From the NCBI GenBank assembly GCA_949775045.1, contig OX459102.1:3861533-3925532 (forward strand): DNA of 64,000 nt, written 5' to 3'. Below are positions 34,941 through 46,521 of this stretch, one piece after another. This DNA is from Metridium senile (lineage: Eukaryota; Cnidaria; Anthozoa; Actiniaria; Metridiidae). Both the position numbers and the translations under genes were made by a program. Under the pieces are notes generated by a model. The model worked only from the letters and a program-made list of their open reading frames with translations, was not told the origin of the DNA and did not search any database. Each line of letters begins with the position of its first letter. The first letter of the stretch is position 1.

Positions 34941-35846
34941 ATGTATCTAAGCTGTTTCTACAAGGTTGAATCCACACCTTATGAAGTCCCAGCTCTGCGT
35001 CTTTTTATGGCAACCTGGCTAATTATTGTATCATTATCATCTTCCATTCTGAACAGTCTGGTTATTTGGAGCATTTGGAAAACTGCTACACTTCATAAAC
35101 CATCTTATGTTTTACTAGCAAATCTAGCCTGGTCAGATTTTCTGAATTCATTGATTAATGCACCGCTTATGGCATATGTTAATATTGCTTCAGCTAGGAA
35201 TGAGCTACATTGTAATGTCTTCATTCTTTCTAAAGCGATGACTTATTTGACAAGCGCGGTAATAATAGGGACTTTGGCTGGCATAAGTTTAGATCGTCTA
35301 CTCGCCGTGACACTAAAGACAGCATACCAAACGAAAGTAACAGCGAAGAGAGTGGCTGCATCGTTACTCATGTACTGGATGGCACCTTTTATTACTTGTT
35401 TTGCTTTTATCGACGGTTTTCACTTGGAAGGAGTAAAGCATTTCCTCTTTCTTTCCGGAGTGGGAACTTTGCTGTATTTAATACAGATCGGTGTTTCATA
35501 TGGTTTGGCGTATTTTCGGTTAAGAAAACGGACCACGACAGTAAAACCTATTATAAACTCGGGAGAAGATCCAATGGACGAACACATCAAAAAATACCGC
35601 AAGACGACCAACAAAATGGTAATCCTTTGTATTGCCATATTGCTATCCTACGTGCCATTTTTATTTGCCAGTATCAATGTTCTCAGTGGGTGCAAGAACG
35701 ACGATGGTCGATGTTTTTTGTTTCTTGAGATAAGTGAAGTGGTTGTTGCCAGTAATTCTATAATGAATCCAGTAATGTATTTGTGGCAAATGAGAGAACT
35801 AAGGGAAACAGTCAAGACTAGAGCAAATGTCATATTCCATCTATAA
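34941..35846 (+). CDS. Class A (rhodopsin-like) G protein-coupled receptor, intronless
   Basis: A 301-residue plasma-membrane receptor with seven hydrophobic segments at about 24-47, 55-80, 91-119, 138-157, 167-193, 225-247 and 259-283. Family landmarks: Asn38 in TM1, LAWSD with Asp66 in TM2, Cys91 at the top of TM3, DRL (118-120) in place of DRY, Trp146 in TM4, Pro239 in TM6 and NPVMY (276-280) in TM7. The TM6 CWxP motif is replaced by SYVP, and the N- and C-termini are very short, as in the large cnidarian families of amine-, adenosine- or melanocortin-like orphan receptors. Ligand cannot be told. The first ATG is used; Met23 at the TM1 border is a less likely start. Single-exon structure and a broken partial copy at 33388 fit a locally expanding family. 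A poly(A) signal lies at 36022. Confidence 0.85.
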   Translation: MYLSCFYKVESTPYEVPALRLFMATWLIIVSLSSSILNSLVIWSIWKTATLHKPSYVLLANLAWSDFLNSLINAPLMAYVNIASARNELHCNVFILSKAMTYLTSAVIIGTLAGISLDRLLAVTLKTAYQTKVTAKRVAASLLMYWMAPFITCFAFIDGFHLEGVKHFLFLSGVGTLLYLIQIGVSYGLAYFRLRKRTTTVKPIINSGEDPMDEHIKKYRKTTNKMVILCIAILLSYVPFLFASINVLSGCKNDDGRCFLFLEISEVVVASNSIMNPVMYLWQMRELRETVKTRANVIFHL

Positions 35847-36348
35847 AAAGATCCCCCTATGGGAGACTTAGGGGTAAAAATATCCGGTATACAAGATGGG
35901 AATGTTATCAACTAACCCTAAAAGATACTGGAAGTCCTGGAAGGACGTAATTAAGGCGTGTGACTGCAGTATGTGCCTTTAATATCTCGCTGTACATGAT
36001 CTAGTTGACTGTGAAGCTTTTAATAAAAATATAAAGTGCGCTGTACAGGCATTACGTACTGAGCTCGAAGACAGAGAGAGAGAGAGAGAGATCTAGAGTA
36101 TCCATTTGTCCAAGTACGTACAAACCATCGCAGTTGCATTAAATAGTACTACGCCTCGTGTGACGTCTACGCAGGACATGGCGGAGTGAATAATCAATCT
36201 TCTTCACAGATATTTATCATTACTGATTGAAAGTATTCTGTCGTAAAGTCGAAAGCAATATAATGACGATAATAACGAATAAGGTTGTTTTGATACGCAT
36301 TTGTGACTCGATGTTTGCACCTTGAATATCTATTTAACCAGTTTTCAC
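35847..36348. other. GPCR 3' flank with short (GA)n tract
   Basis: AATAAA at 36022-36027 is the likely poly(A) signal. GAGAGAGAGAGAGAGAG lies at about 36073-36091. No other gene. Confidence 0.5.
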
Positions 36349-36352
36349 TTAA

Positions 36353-37292
36353 GGTAGTTCGGGAGTCATGAATTCCTTCGATAGAATTTTTTAAAACTTT
36401 TTCCACATAAAATATGACATAGGTAGAGCTCAAAACTGAAATAAAAAAGGGGGGTCACCGTGTTCGTTTTAGAACTGCGAGGGGTGGTGTAAGGCACTTT
36501 TTTGCCTAATCTGGTTCCAAAATTAAATATGCTCACTAAATTCGTTAGAAATAAAATTACTACAATAACAAGCAATATCTTTACTTAAATATTACGGCAG
36601 ATTCTCACAAACTAGGTCTTTTATTATTGTTATCATATCTTCTAGCCTTTGAAAAGCCAAAGAATTGGCTATTTAATGAACGATTCAAAGTATTACCAGA
36701 GTCATTTTTTTGTGGTCATGATCCTACAAAAGTCAAAATTACTATGGAATGCTCTCGAAAACGATATTAATTTTTTTTAAGATTCAAAAAGATCATCATA
36801 TGAGCAATGTGAAAAGCGAAAAAAAATTGGGGGTCACCGTACTAATAGGCGAGTTATAAGCGACCAAATCCATTTTTCTTGTCAAAAAAATACGGCAACG
36901 GTTCGTGCGGGACTGGGTTCTAGTACTTTAAACATCTGCTTGAAACTTGTCAAATTGTCATTGTCATCTCCAAAAACCCTAAAACCTATTTTGCATTAGT
37001 TTAAGGACTAAAGACGTCAAAATTATATTTGATTTATTCATTTTTACAAAGTCGTAAATTTGTTGTTTCTAGACTAAACAGCGACCATGTCAGGTAGTGA
37101 AAATCTGAGCATGTTTCGAAAAATGTCCCATTTTACCTCCAAAGTTGCATGAAATAACATAATACTTTCTTAGGTTATAGATAAGGATTCAAATTAAGAT
37201 ATTATTTAGATAAATTTTCAAAAAAACGCAAATAGATGATGAAAAACGAGATGCGCGAAATGGATGCGCAGTAGCAAGAGTCCGGAACTACC
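36353..37292. mobile_element. TTAA-flanked element, GGTAGTTCGGG ends, copy 1 (940 bp)
   Basis: Ends GGTAGTTC(C)GGA and its reverse complement, flanked by TTAA at 36349-36352 and 37293-37296. The right half (about 36830-37292) is highly similar to 48740-49204. TTAA fits a piggyBac/Kolobok-type mobiliser. No transposase. Confidence 0.85.
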
Positions 37293-37296
37293 TTAA

Positions 37297-38190
37297 GCTT
37301 AAAAGTTTTAAACTTTTAAAACTTTAAGTGAAATCATTTCGATGACAAGATTTGTTTTTTAGGTCTATTTAGCTCTATAAGAATAAAGATACAATAATTA
37401 ATTAGCGTTGTTTCGATGCAAATATTTAGTAATAATGAGTGATGTTTAGAAATTATACCGTTTGAAACTAAAAACAAAATATTTGCTGTTGACAGTGCTA
37501 TATGCAGTGTAGTAAACGAGAGTCGCTAGTTATGTTTGCCTGAAGTGACATCATACACACGGCAGCTAGGTCCAGTCTCTTACAATACTAATAATAACAC
37601 CGCTGTACGTACGTTTTGACAAAAGGCGTATTTGCACAGGTTTGTTGTTAAAACATTCACAAATTACAAGAAAAGCAATCTAAATGATTTAAAAAAAACT
37701 TTAGTTTAAAAAACTGACGTTACTTTGGTTAAACCTTAATCTAATTTTATTAAAAATTCACTTAAGTAGGCGTCGTCGATTATATTATATAAGACAACAA
37801 TACTCAAGTTTGAATTATGTATCCGCTAGCACTACTGTACTTTTTGACAAAAGGCGCATTGGCATAGGGCTAGCCTCGGTTTGTTATAAAAATATTCACA
37901 AATTCCAAGCAAAGCACGAAATTATATTTCTGTTTAACAATTGTATACATATTTGATTACTCTGAATTGAGGCTTTCCTTATGTAAATACCTTATTACAA
38001 AAATAGTGCAGCGGTGCTCGATAGAAAATAATAATAATAATAATAATTCATGAGCTAATTTTTCAACCAGAATGACTGATTTGGTCAGGTGGATAAGTTT
38101 GGAAACAAAGGAAACCCAATTCTCATACACAGAAAGATCACTTTAGATCACGAATAATAGGAGGCCCTTTTAGCTATTTTTAGCTTGAAC
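37297..38190. repeat. Diverged TTTTTGACAAAAGGCGCATT repeats and (AAT)n
   Basis: TTTTGACAAAAGGCG(T/C)ATT occurs at 37614 and 37843, followed in each case by GTTTGTT, ATTCACAAATT(A/C)CAAG and AAAGCA. A related, inverted-ended copy lies at 55810-55970. (AAT)n is at 38029-38047. No gene. Confidence 0.6.
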
Positions 38191-38194
38191 ATAC

Positions 38195-38267
38195 CGAGTA
38201 ATGATTTTACCTGCGACCTTTGGATTGGAAGTCCAGAGTTTTACCAATTGAGCTAACGAGGATTTCG
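38195..38267 (-). tRNA. Degenerate tRNA-Gly(TCC)-like sequence
   Basis: On the minus strand an A box (TTAGCTCAATTGGTAAAAC), an anticodon loop CTTCCAA (anticodon TCC) and a weak B box are present. The acceptor arm does not pair and the B box is poor, so this is a relic or SINE head rather than a working tRNA. Confidence 0.4.
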
Positions 38268-38837
38268 CTGCATGGCAAAGTTGAATTGTTTTTACTTTAA
38301 TTTGTGTTTTTCGACACATGTGTTTTAAACATTCATGAGCGAGTACACAATAATATATCACATTGAAACAATTCACTTTTAATCCCTTCTTTACCAGCTA
38401 CATTTCTTTTGTCAGAAACTTTAAATTTACTGTACAGCTCAGTAAAGTGAATAATATTATTTTTTACCGTGTGGTTAATTTGTTATTTTTTGAGCGCGAT
38501 GTTGGGGTTCCTAAACTCGCGCGGTGATATTTTGATGTGAAACTCGGTCACGTGACAAATCTATTTTCGCTCTTAGTGAATCAGCGATGGGAGAAATTTT
38601 CAATTTTTCTTCGAGTAAAAAAACAATACGTTAAGCTTCCACTAAAGTAAAAAGTATGATTATCTCCGAGCTTAGTACAGGGGTTAATTACAATTAATTA
38701 AAAAAATGGCAGCATTAAGTCGAGGTGCACCGCAAAAATCTAGACATAATTTCGGAAACGGTCGGATTTTTACAATCGTGGAACAATCGTGAAAATATCG
38801 ATAGAAATCACTTTCAAGGAAAAAGTTGTCGATTTAA

Positions 38838-39414
38838 GGTAGTTTCGGACACTTGCTACTGTGCACCACGCTCGCGCACATCTTGTGCAAGAAAATTCAA
38901 AAGTGCAATGGAAGAAAAAAAACAAATCAAAGCCAAATTACGCCTCTCCCCAGCTTTAAAGCTTCAAACAAACTAAATAATGATAAAGGGGTGTCTTCAA
39001 AGCGACTAGTGCCCAGTCCCACTCGACCAACACAATAGAAATGCGGAATTTTACCGACGTTTTTCGCTTATAGCGCCTTAACTAACACGGTTGACCCCCC
39101 ATTTTTTCGTTTTATTCATGGCTGCATTTATTATTCTTACGATTTAGAATAAAAAATAAAATTTTCATTGATCGATTGAATTTTCTGAAATTTTACAAAT
39201 TCTACAACTTTATACACATGCAAGTAGGGGTGCGTAATTGGCATAGAATTGTGCTTCTAGGGTTTACTTTTACTATATCTTATAACTGTATAACCAATAC
39301 GGTAACCCCAAATACTTTTCACGTTTTTTTGACTTTCCTAACAATAATCTATAAAAGATCGTGACAGGATTTATAAAAAAATTCATTGAAAAAATCTAAG
39401 TATCCGAAACTACC
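38838..39414. mobile_element. TTAA-flanked element, GGTAGTTTCGGAC ends, copy 3 (577 bp)
   Basis: GGTAGTTTCGGA at 38838 after TTAA (38834-38837), and TCCGAAACTACC ending at 39414, followed by CTAA, a decayed TTAA. Shorter and more diverged than the other copies. It interrupts a repeat whose two parts (CTCGGTCACGTGACAAAT near 38545; GAGGTGCACC near 38721) also lie together, inverted, at 52505-52690. Confidence 0.75.
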
Positions 39415-39946
39415 CTAATACTGTCTTGCATTGGACTTTTGGATTGTTAAAATGACTTTAAATTGAAAGAAAGAAAACAAGAGAATGTATTTTATTTTGG
39501 AAATCATGGGATGGTGAATCGAGAGTGGAAAAGATCGTCATTAGCATGCATTTGCACTGCAGTGGCTGCTACTATGAGTTTATATAGTTTACATTCAAAA
39601 CACCTGAAGTGAGCACTTCGCTCTTGTTTTTTAAGTCACTATTGCAAAAACCCGACGGAAAGCTTTTCTAGTTGTCTGGTGTGTACAGGTGATTATTGGA
39701 GTTGATGTTTTTATGTCAAAAAGACTAATGTTATCTTGTCCAAACCTACTAAAAGCCGAACTAAACAAAGTATTTGTAATTGCCGCTTTGCGAAGTTTTC
39801 CACTTGATTGGATCAAAAAGTTCAACTTTATTTCGTGAAAACTTTAGTTATTTTAGCGGTTCCAACAATAATACATTTGCTATGAAAGTGTGAAGCGTTT
39901 ATACTTGTATTTTGTATTGTTGCATGTGTTGCCAAAAAACTATTTA

Positions 39947-40117
39947 GGGCCTGTTTACATGGAGATATAGGGCACCCTCCTAGGAGGTTCACCCCACTGG
40001 TAGGGTCACCCTCCTCTACCTAACATGTAAACACAACTACGAAAAACAATAGAGGAGGGTTACCCTACTAGTACGGTGCTCCTAGGAGGGTGACCATATC
40101 TCCATGTAAACAGGCAC
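39947..40117. mobile_element. Hairpin MITE, GGGCCTGTTTACATGG ends
   Basis: GCCTGTTTACATGGAGATAT and its reverse complement close a hairpin containing CCTCCTAGGAGG motifs. Related to 52299-52433. No clean target duplication. Confidence 0.75.
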
Positions 40118-40768
40118 TAAAAGCTAAAACAGAATCTTTACAGATTTTATACGTACACTTTGACTACAAAACTAATTATATGATTAGCAGTTCAATAAAC
40201 ATGAAAGTAAATTTCACACACTGGCTGTTTGATCTTGTTTGAAGTTTCTTAGTGAAAATCCCTATATATGTTTTTGAAAGAAAAATTTGAACATTTTTTT
40301 TTAATTAATTTCCTTTGGCGAGTCAGTCGATTGCTTCTTGCGTCCTTCTTGGTGCTCGTCGTTGAAACTTTGCCGCCTTGCAAACTGCGGCGCACCTCTA
40401 TCCAGCCACGCCATCGAGTTTCACACCTTGACACAAAATACAACTCTTTTCGATTTCTGCCGTGAGTGAGAAAATCGCGTGCGACCATCACAGGCCAGAG
40501 GCCACACCGCCACAGCCCAACCGCTCGCTTAAAGAATAACTGAAAATACTTTTTTTTTTAATCGGCTATCTTGTAGTCTATTTTTTACCGCACTGCAAGA
40601 GGGCTAGTCTCCTCTAATTAACTAAGTGTTAATTTAGACACTGACATTCCAAAAAATTTAATAATAGCAAACACATGAGAAAAGAAAAATGTAATTAAAT
40701 GATTAATTTGTAATTAGAACTTAAGTATTTAAAAATGTAAAAGAATGTAAATAAAAAAATATATATAT
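40118..40768. other. Non-coding; 40320-40520 resembles 52680-52820
   Basis: GAGTTTCACACCTTG at 40418 and GCTTAAAGAATAAC near 40527 recur at 52689 and 52806. Both are pieces of one dispersed repeat with a more GC-rich, frame-generating core. Confidence 0.5.
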
Positions 40769-40910
40769 GTTATTTACCGGCTGGGAGGTCCGTATAGTGA
40801 AAAACTGCCCGAGGTCTTGGATGTACGGACCGAGGTCCGCCGAGGTCCGTACATCCAAGACCGAGGGCAGTTTTTCACTATACGGACCGACCTTTAGCCG
40901 GTAAATAACT
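40769..40910. mobile_element. Hairpin MITE, TTATTTACCGGCT ends
   Basis: TTATTTACCGGCTGGGAGGTCCG and its reverse complement close a perfect-looking hairpin centred near 40840 (GGTCCGCCGAGGTCC). Confidence 0.85.
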
Positions 40911-42384
40911 TATTTATTTTTTTTATTCTCTCTCTATATTAAATTAATGTTTTTGATATTTTACGACGCGCGTTGCTTTCAAATGGCTTCCCAGAAGTTT
41001 TACTGAAAAAGAGCGGGTTGTCAGAAACTGGTTTTCATTCAGTGTGACGGCGCCTCGACAAACTTACAGAAATTTTAATGCCAAAATATTTTAAATTACT
41101 GCAGCTTTCTCCACCATTCCAAATCAAATATCGTTTAAAGAGAAAGGGTTTTGTTTATATCTCAACATCAAAGAAAGTCAAGAAACAAAAAACAAGTTTT
41201 ACAAAGGATTTTAGCTGACACGAACTGAGTGAACCAAGATGGATGTTGAAACGAATTGAAATTCGTCGTTCTTGTGGACGTTTGCATCAAGAAAAAAGCC
41301 TACTGAAGCTTATTTTTCGATAAATGATAAGAAATAAGAAATTTATTCGAAGTCACCGACAACTGTTGAAGGAATTAATTTGTCTGTGTCGTAATTCATG
41401 AAGAAGATGAAAGTTGAAAGCATTAGGATCGCTGACAGGACTTTGAATCAAGCAAATCGACCTTTTTCAAGATTGTTTATCCTTTTGTGTGCAGAAAAAG
41501 AAAGACATGAACACTTCCTTACTTCAAAAACGTTGTAGACTTTGTACATAATCTTCTCGTGAATTTATAGCATTTTAAAAGTGACTGAAAAGCAACGACA
41601 TATCTCATCAAAAGATAGCTCAATTCACCGCCGTGTTGTTTACAACATAGTTAATAATCTATTAACTATGTTTACAAGGAATGATAAAAACTACAAGTAT
41701 ATTTTTCAACTATTATTGAGGTATGTGAACGAGCTTTATATTCTTTAGAAAATTAAAAAAAACTTTGTGTATTCTCTCGTGAGTTTTTGCAATATTGATT
41801 TGATTTTCTCAACTTTTGCTTGTCAAAATGTTTGCAAAAACAATGCTCGCCACGTAGCTTTTAATTTTCTCTCAGTCGGTTATCGCATTCTGTCAGTGTC
41901 ATTTGGTGAATTCAGAATTCTAGATCTCCTACTATTTTGATCGATAAATATTACCATAATTAACAATTACCTATTAAAGAAGATTTTTCAAATTTTTCAA
42001 AAACCAACGAACAGGATACCGCGGACCGGGCAGATCGTGAAAAACTGGCCCGCTCGCTAGCCAATCACAGCGCGCGAATTACAGGATACCGGACCGAAAA
42101 AAAATAATGTATTGTATTGTATTGTATTTAAAATTAGTTGGGCTGCCTGTGCCGAATGGTCTACATTGTGCGGCCGAGCAACAATGACACCGCTCTTATA
42201 TAAGAAAACTGACTTCATTAGAAAATCGATTTTTTTATTATCTTCCTCGGGGAGTACATAGCAATGAAACAATGACACATTTTTTTTGTTTTATATTGAT
42301 GGATTTTTAAAGCCATTTATACAACTCGCAGTACAATATGTTGCCCAGTTTTGTGACTTAAGTCGTATTTTGAAATCATGCAAA
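40911..42384. other. Non-coding; holds second copy of the 26931 repeat (41487-41850)
   Basis: No gene. GTTTACAACATAGTTAATAATC with ATTAACTATGTTTACAA at 41639-41672 is a small hairpin inside the repeat. A GGGCTGCCTGTG end of the CACAGGCAGCCC family lies at 42139-42150. Confidence 0.5.
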
Positions 42385-42388
42385 TTAA

Positions 42389-42665
42389 AGCCTGGTTTTC
42401 ACTAGCGACGCAACGCAAGCGCAAACGCAAGCGCAAGCACAAGCATGTGAAAACGAGACGTGAATAAGCGCAAGCGCAAACAAACTATTCAATAGTGCCA
42501 CAAACTATCCAATAAGTGAAAGCACAAGCGCAAACGCAAGAAAAAAGGAAAATTTTTGATACCTTGCGCTTACGCTTGCGCTTGTGCTTGCGCTTGCGTG
42601 GGCAGTTTTCACTACGAAATAAGGCCTCTTGTGCTTGCGCTTGAGTCGCTAGTGAAAACCAGGCT
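42389..42665. mobile_element. TTAA-flanked MITE, AGCCTGGTTTTCACTAGCG ends (277 bp)
   Basis: AGCCTGGTTTTCACTAGCGAC at 42389 and its reverse complement ending at 42665 are flanked by TTAA (42385-42388 and 42666-42669). The subterminal zones are arrays of GCAAGCGCAA, mirrored on the right. A decayed copy is at 21074. Confidence 0.88.
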
Positions 42666-43306
42666 TAAGTTGATAAGTAGCGGAACTTTAAAACATTTAA
42701 AGTAGTTTCATATTCCAAAATTCTCAAAAAATTAAATAAGTAACAATCTAAATGTTAGTGCAAAATATAGTTAAGGGTAAGCAAATATGTTTTTGATTTG
42801 TTTTATGGAATATTGTTGTGAATGCATTTTTACATCGTGTCACAAAACTTGGCCACCTAAGTTGCCGTCGAAATATTCCTTTTATTTTCTCAAATTAAAA
42901 GATTCGAAGACAATATCTACATCAAAATTTTACCTGATAAATAAGCCTATGAATGACAAAATTTCATAGAGTTATTTTTCTCTGTAGAGAAGATATATAT
43001 TAGAGTGTTTAAGATACGAACGCTACGGTAAATGAGTACGGTTGACCGCGACATATGGCCTGGGTCGAGTTGCAGTACGCATGACTGGAAATGTAAATGC
43101 CACCGTTCCATTTCTGCGACGGTGTGTTCTGAGGTAAGTTGGCGTAGCGGTGACAATATTAGACATTCTTTCAGTTATTTTTGATTTTTTTAACCGTATT
43201 TACATCGCTGAATGTTTTTTGTATTCATAATTCAGCCCCTGAAGCCAAAATGTTTGTCTCACGATATTGTTTTTCTTGAATTTTAGACTTTATTGATTCC
43301 AGGAGC

Positions 43307-44427
43307 ATGGCGGCAAAAAAGTCAGACAACAGGTGAGCTTAGAAGCTGAACTTTTCTGCTAAATTCAAAGGATATCGAGTTAAATTGTAGTTTAGTTTGA
43401 GCCTAATTACGTATATTTCTCTCATATATTTTGAAACAACTTCCAACGCAAAAAATAACAACAACGACACACTTAAAACTAAATTTTTGTTTTTTGTTTT
43501 TAGTTCATGCCAACAATCAGATGACGCACAGCGAAATAAGTAAGTAAAAGTTTAACTTATTTCTTATTATTTGCCGATTAAGTGTTGATTAATTATGTGA
43601 ATGAATGAGTGTGTTTACTCTATCATTTTTACAACTAGTAGGTCTTGACAGACGCCAATCAGCTTATTATACATACACTGTATTTTGTTGTGCTACTTTC
43701 GTATTTGATTCAATCAACTGTTTATCTTCTAATTTTAAGTGGGACATTTAAATGGACTGAAGAAAGGGACAGACTCTTTCTAAGAGAAGTGCTTGTAGTG
43801 GAACCCTACCTCTACAAACCTGGGACTAAAGAGACAGGTTTAAAATGGTCAGAAGTTGCAGAGAAGATAAATCGATATGCCCACTTCTCAAGCAAGCCTA
43901 GAGATCAAAGAAGTGTTAGGGAACGTTTCAGCAAATTATTGTCAGATCATAAAAGGAAAATCAATGCAGAAGAGGCAGCAACTGGTACAGCTCCTGATCC
44001 TCCAACAGAAACTGAGCAGATATTAGAAGACATAATAGAAAGAATGAAAACTACACCGATTCCTGCTAGTGCAAAAGATGGGAAAAAGGAAGAAAAAAAG
44101 AGACAAGATGCTCTAAACACTAGAGATAAGGCAATGAAAACATGGCGAAAGGCTAAAAGCAATGGTAATGATGAATCTGGGTCAGAATCCGAGGGAGAAA
44201 GTGAAAAAGAAAAACCATCTGTAAAAAGAAGGAAAAGAAGAGGGGGCTCTGACGCCCTACAGTACTTGGCAGAAAAGACAGAAAGGGAAACAGAGCTGAG
44301 AAAGCAAGAGCTAGAATTACGCAGGGAAGAATTGCATCTACAAGCAGAACAGCAAAGGGAGCAATTCAAAATGCAACAGGAGCAGTTTAAATTTATGGCT
44401 GATGTTTTAGGTAAACTATCAAAATAA
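43307..44427 (+). CDS. Harbinger Myb/SANT-like DNA-binding protein, three exons
   Basis: In PIF/Harbinger elements this partner binds subterminal DNA and helps bring the nuclease into the nucleus. Predicted exons are 43307-43332, 43504-43539 and 43740-44427 (249 residues). Junctions: CAG/GTGAGC, TTTTTAG/TTC, ATAA/GTAAGT and TTTTAAG/TGG; phases agree and exon 1 starts MAAKKSDN. The unspliced frame could start at 43645, but its N-terminus is hydrophobic and unlike the family. A trihelix/Myb-like domain lies at about 22-85 (FKWTEERD, WSEVAEKIN, RSVRERFSKLL), then an acidic and lysine-rich linker with a likely nuclear signal (about 190-200), then a charged coiled coil (about 205-247, ETELRKQELELRREEL). 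A poly(A) signal is at 44510. The small exons are inferred from splice sites only. Confidence 0.78.
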
Positions 44428-44507
44428 GCTTTTGTACTTTAATGTTGTATTTATATGAAAGTTAAATTAACAAACACTTGTTGTTTTAATTGCATGTTAT
44501 AGTTATT

Positions 44508-45438
44508 TTAATAAACCTAGGCACTACTAATTAAGCAAATAAAAAAATAAAAAAAACTAATTAGCAGTGCCGAGGTTTAATCACACATTGATATTCTGTA
44601 GGAATACGAGCAAACTAAGGTTATGGTTATAGAGTCATTTCTTTAACCCTGGCTACTAAAAGTATTTGTATATACAAAAAAAATATATATATATTTATTT
44701 ATTTATTAAAGTCTCAGCATGGTCTATTTACACTTAGTAGATTTAAATTTAGCAGTACCCAGGTTTATTGAAATGCCACTTGTATAGTTCTCATATATCT
44801 TGAGTTAATTTATACAGAATGAAAAATTAAAATAGCATTGTTCAAAATAAAGAAAAGCATTTGTTTGAATTCTTTGTCATTCCTTGAGGTTGTAAATATA
44901 TTATGATATATAACTTTAATTTGTTATCTTGAATAAAAACTGTTAATTGCTGTTGTGATTGACAAGCAGTTGATAATGAATTTTTGAATACTGGAGACTA
45001 ATACATATGGCCTTTGCAAAATAGCATGAATACCTCAATACAAGATATTATTGTAAGATTAATAATTGTCAACTCTTGGAGGCTAAACTTGAAATGCCTG
45101 TAGAGTATTTGCTTCATATACCTATTATACTAATAATAATGGTAAAAGTGAATCCCTGATTACTGTTGGTTGTCTTGATTACTTTATTGCAAAGACCTTT
45201 TAAGACATCTCTTTGTTTACTGATGGTTTTTATTTTTTTCATTCTTTACTCTTCTATTTTGCAATGTAAGGTCTAGTTAGTTTATAAGTTGAATCTCACA
45301 TGTGACAAATACAATTCAAACAATATTAGGTGTTCTTCTTTGATCTAATTGCATTCGGCACATGTGAGATTCGCCATATAAACTAGGCCTAAGTAATCAT
45401 AGAAACAATAAATTACACAGAAAACAAGGTTCTTGTAT
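44508..45438. other. Harbinger interior between the convergent genes
   Basis: Contains hairpins at 44510-44581 (AAACCTAGGCACTACTAATTA mirrored) and about 45269-45390 (GTCTAGTTAGTTTATA and CACATGTGA mirrored). These may be shared transcription-end structures. No other frame. Confidence 0.55.
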
Positions 45439-46521
45439 CTATGATAAGTAGCTATCAACTGTTGGAGGATCAACTTGAAAAGCCATTGAGGTTTTGTTAC
45501 GATATAAACAGGTGAGAATATTTGTGAATAGTGCGCACACCAAGTACTGCTTTCCTACAGCACTTAGCTGTAACTTTTGGTTTTTCTTGAAATCAATGAA
45601 CTTAAAGTATTCTGAAACTTCACCAAATAGCCATTCCACACTAACTCTTACAGAACTCATGGCCGTATTGAACGCTTTCATATCAGCTGTAACAACAGGT
45701 ACCTCCCCCACTCGATAGGGACACATCAAGTTTGGTCTCAAAGGGTATGCAGGGTCCCCATATATACATAGTACATTCCCTGCTGGACTGAAGGCTACTC
45801 TTTCTAGGTCAACTAAAAGATTTGACTCTCTTAACATCCCAGCGTCATGACGACAACCTTCAATAGGACCATATAGATTAGCTATCAAACCATTAGGGAT
45901 AGCAGTTGCTTGATATTTGAGTGCATGTACTCGTTTGTGGCCATTATAAACTATTCTCTGGTTTTCTCCTGGTCTGCATATAGGGCGAACAGTGCCGTCA
46001 ACGAAACCAAAACAATTGCGAAGTGGCGCACCTTTTCTTGCTACGGCTTGTGAATACTGTTCTAGTGATATTCGGGAAAGAAAAGGTTGGTTCCAGGACG
46101 TTAAACGGAAACCATGATTGTCATGCATCCAATCAAGCACAGTGTTTGTGATCATGCATAGTTCAGGCACCGGACGAGCGAAGGTTGAAATCATGTCAAA
46201 GTAGCGACAAGGGTAAGCCAGTCGTTTTAAAAGCATGCATAGACCTTCCAACCCATTGCAAACAGTTCCTTGAGAGCAGATAAAGCGGTCAGGAATATGG
46301 AGATAATCACAAAGAGATGGAATATCTTCCTTACAGACTCTGAAGTGCGATTCACACTCTGAAGAAGTGAAGTTATCCAAGACGAAAGGTTCGTATTCCC
46401 AGTAAGGATATGAGCGATTTGTTGGCATATACTCTTCATAAAGAACCAAAAATTCTTCGTCACTCAGAAAACCTTCAGCGTAGCTTATAGTAATTGCATT
46501 TCTAATTTCTTCAAACGACAT
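45439..46521 (-). CDS. HARBI1-like Harbinger transposase (DDE_Tnp_4)
   Basis: A 360-residue nuclease that cuts and pastes the element. Residues 1-150 form the variable helical part. The RNase H-like core has Asp175 in FVDGT, Asp256 in YGDPAYPL and Glu296 in VEWLFG, the DDE triad. The YNGHKR (192-197) and GCRHDAGML (222-230) blocks are characteristic of HARBI1-type proteins. The length matches the family (about 350 residues) and no stop or frameshift is seen. The first ATG sits in MSFEEIRNAI, with the element end 138 bp upstream, so the start is credible. Host-domesticated HARBI1 is an alternative, but intact inverted ends and the Myb partner argue for a live transposon. Confidence 0.9.
   Translation of the reverse strand: MSFEEIRNAITISYAEGFLSDEEFLVLYEEYMPTNRSYPYWEYEPFVLDNFTSSECESHFRVCKEDIPSLCDYLHIPDRFICSQGTVCNGLEGLCMLLKRLAYPCRYFDMISTFARPVPELCMITNTVLDWMHDNHGFRLTSWNQPFLSRISLEQYSQAVARKGAPLRNCFGFVDGTVRPICRPGENQRIVYNGHKRVHALKYQATAIPNGLIANLYGPIEGCRHDAGMLRESNLLVDLERVAFSPAGNVLCIYGDPAYPLRPNLMCPYRVGEVPVVTADMKAFNTAMSSVRVSVEWLFGEVSEYFKFIDFKKNQKLQLSAVGKQYLVCALFTNILTCLYRNKTSMAFQVDPPTVDSYLS

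Noticed and set aside
43947..44369. 140-codon minus-strand frame rich in Ser and Phe
   Set aside because: Antisense shadow of the Harbinger Myb gene.
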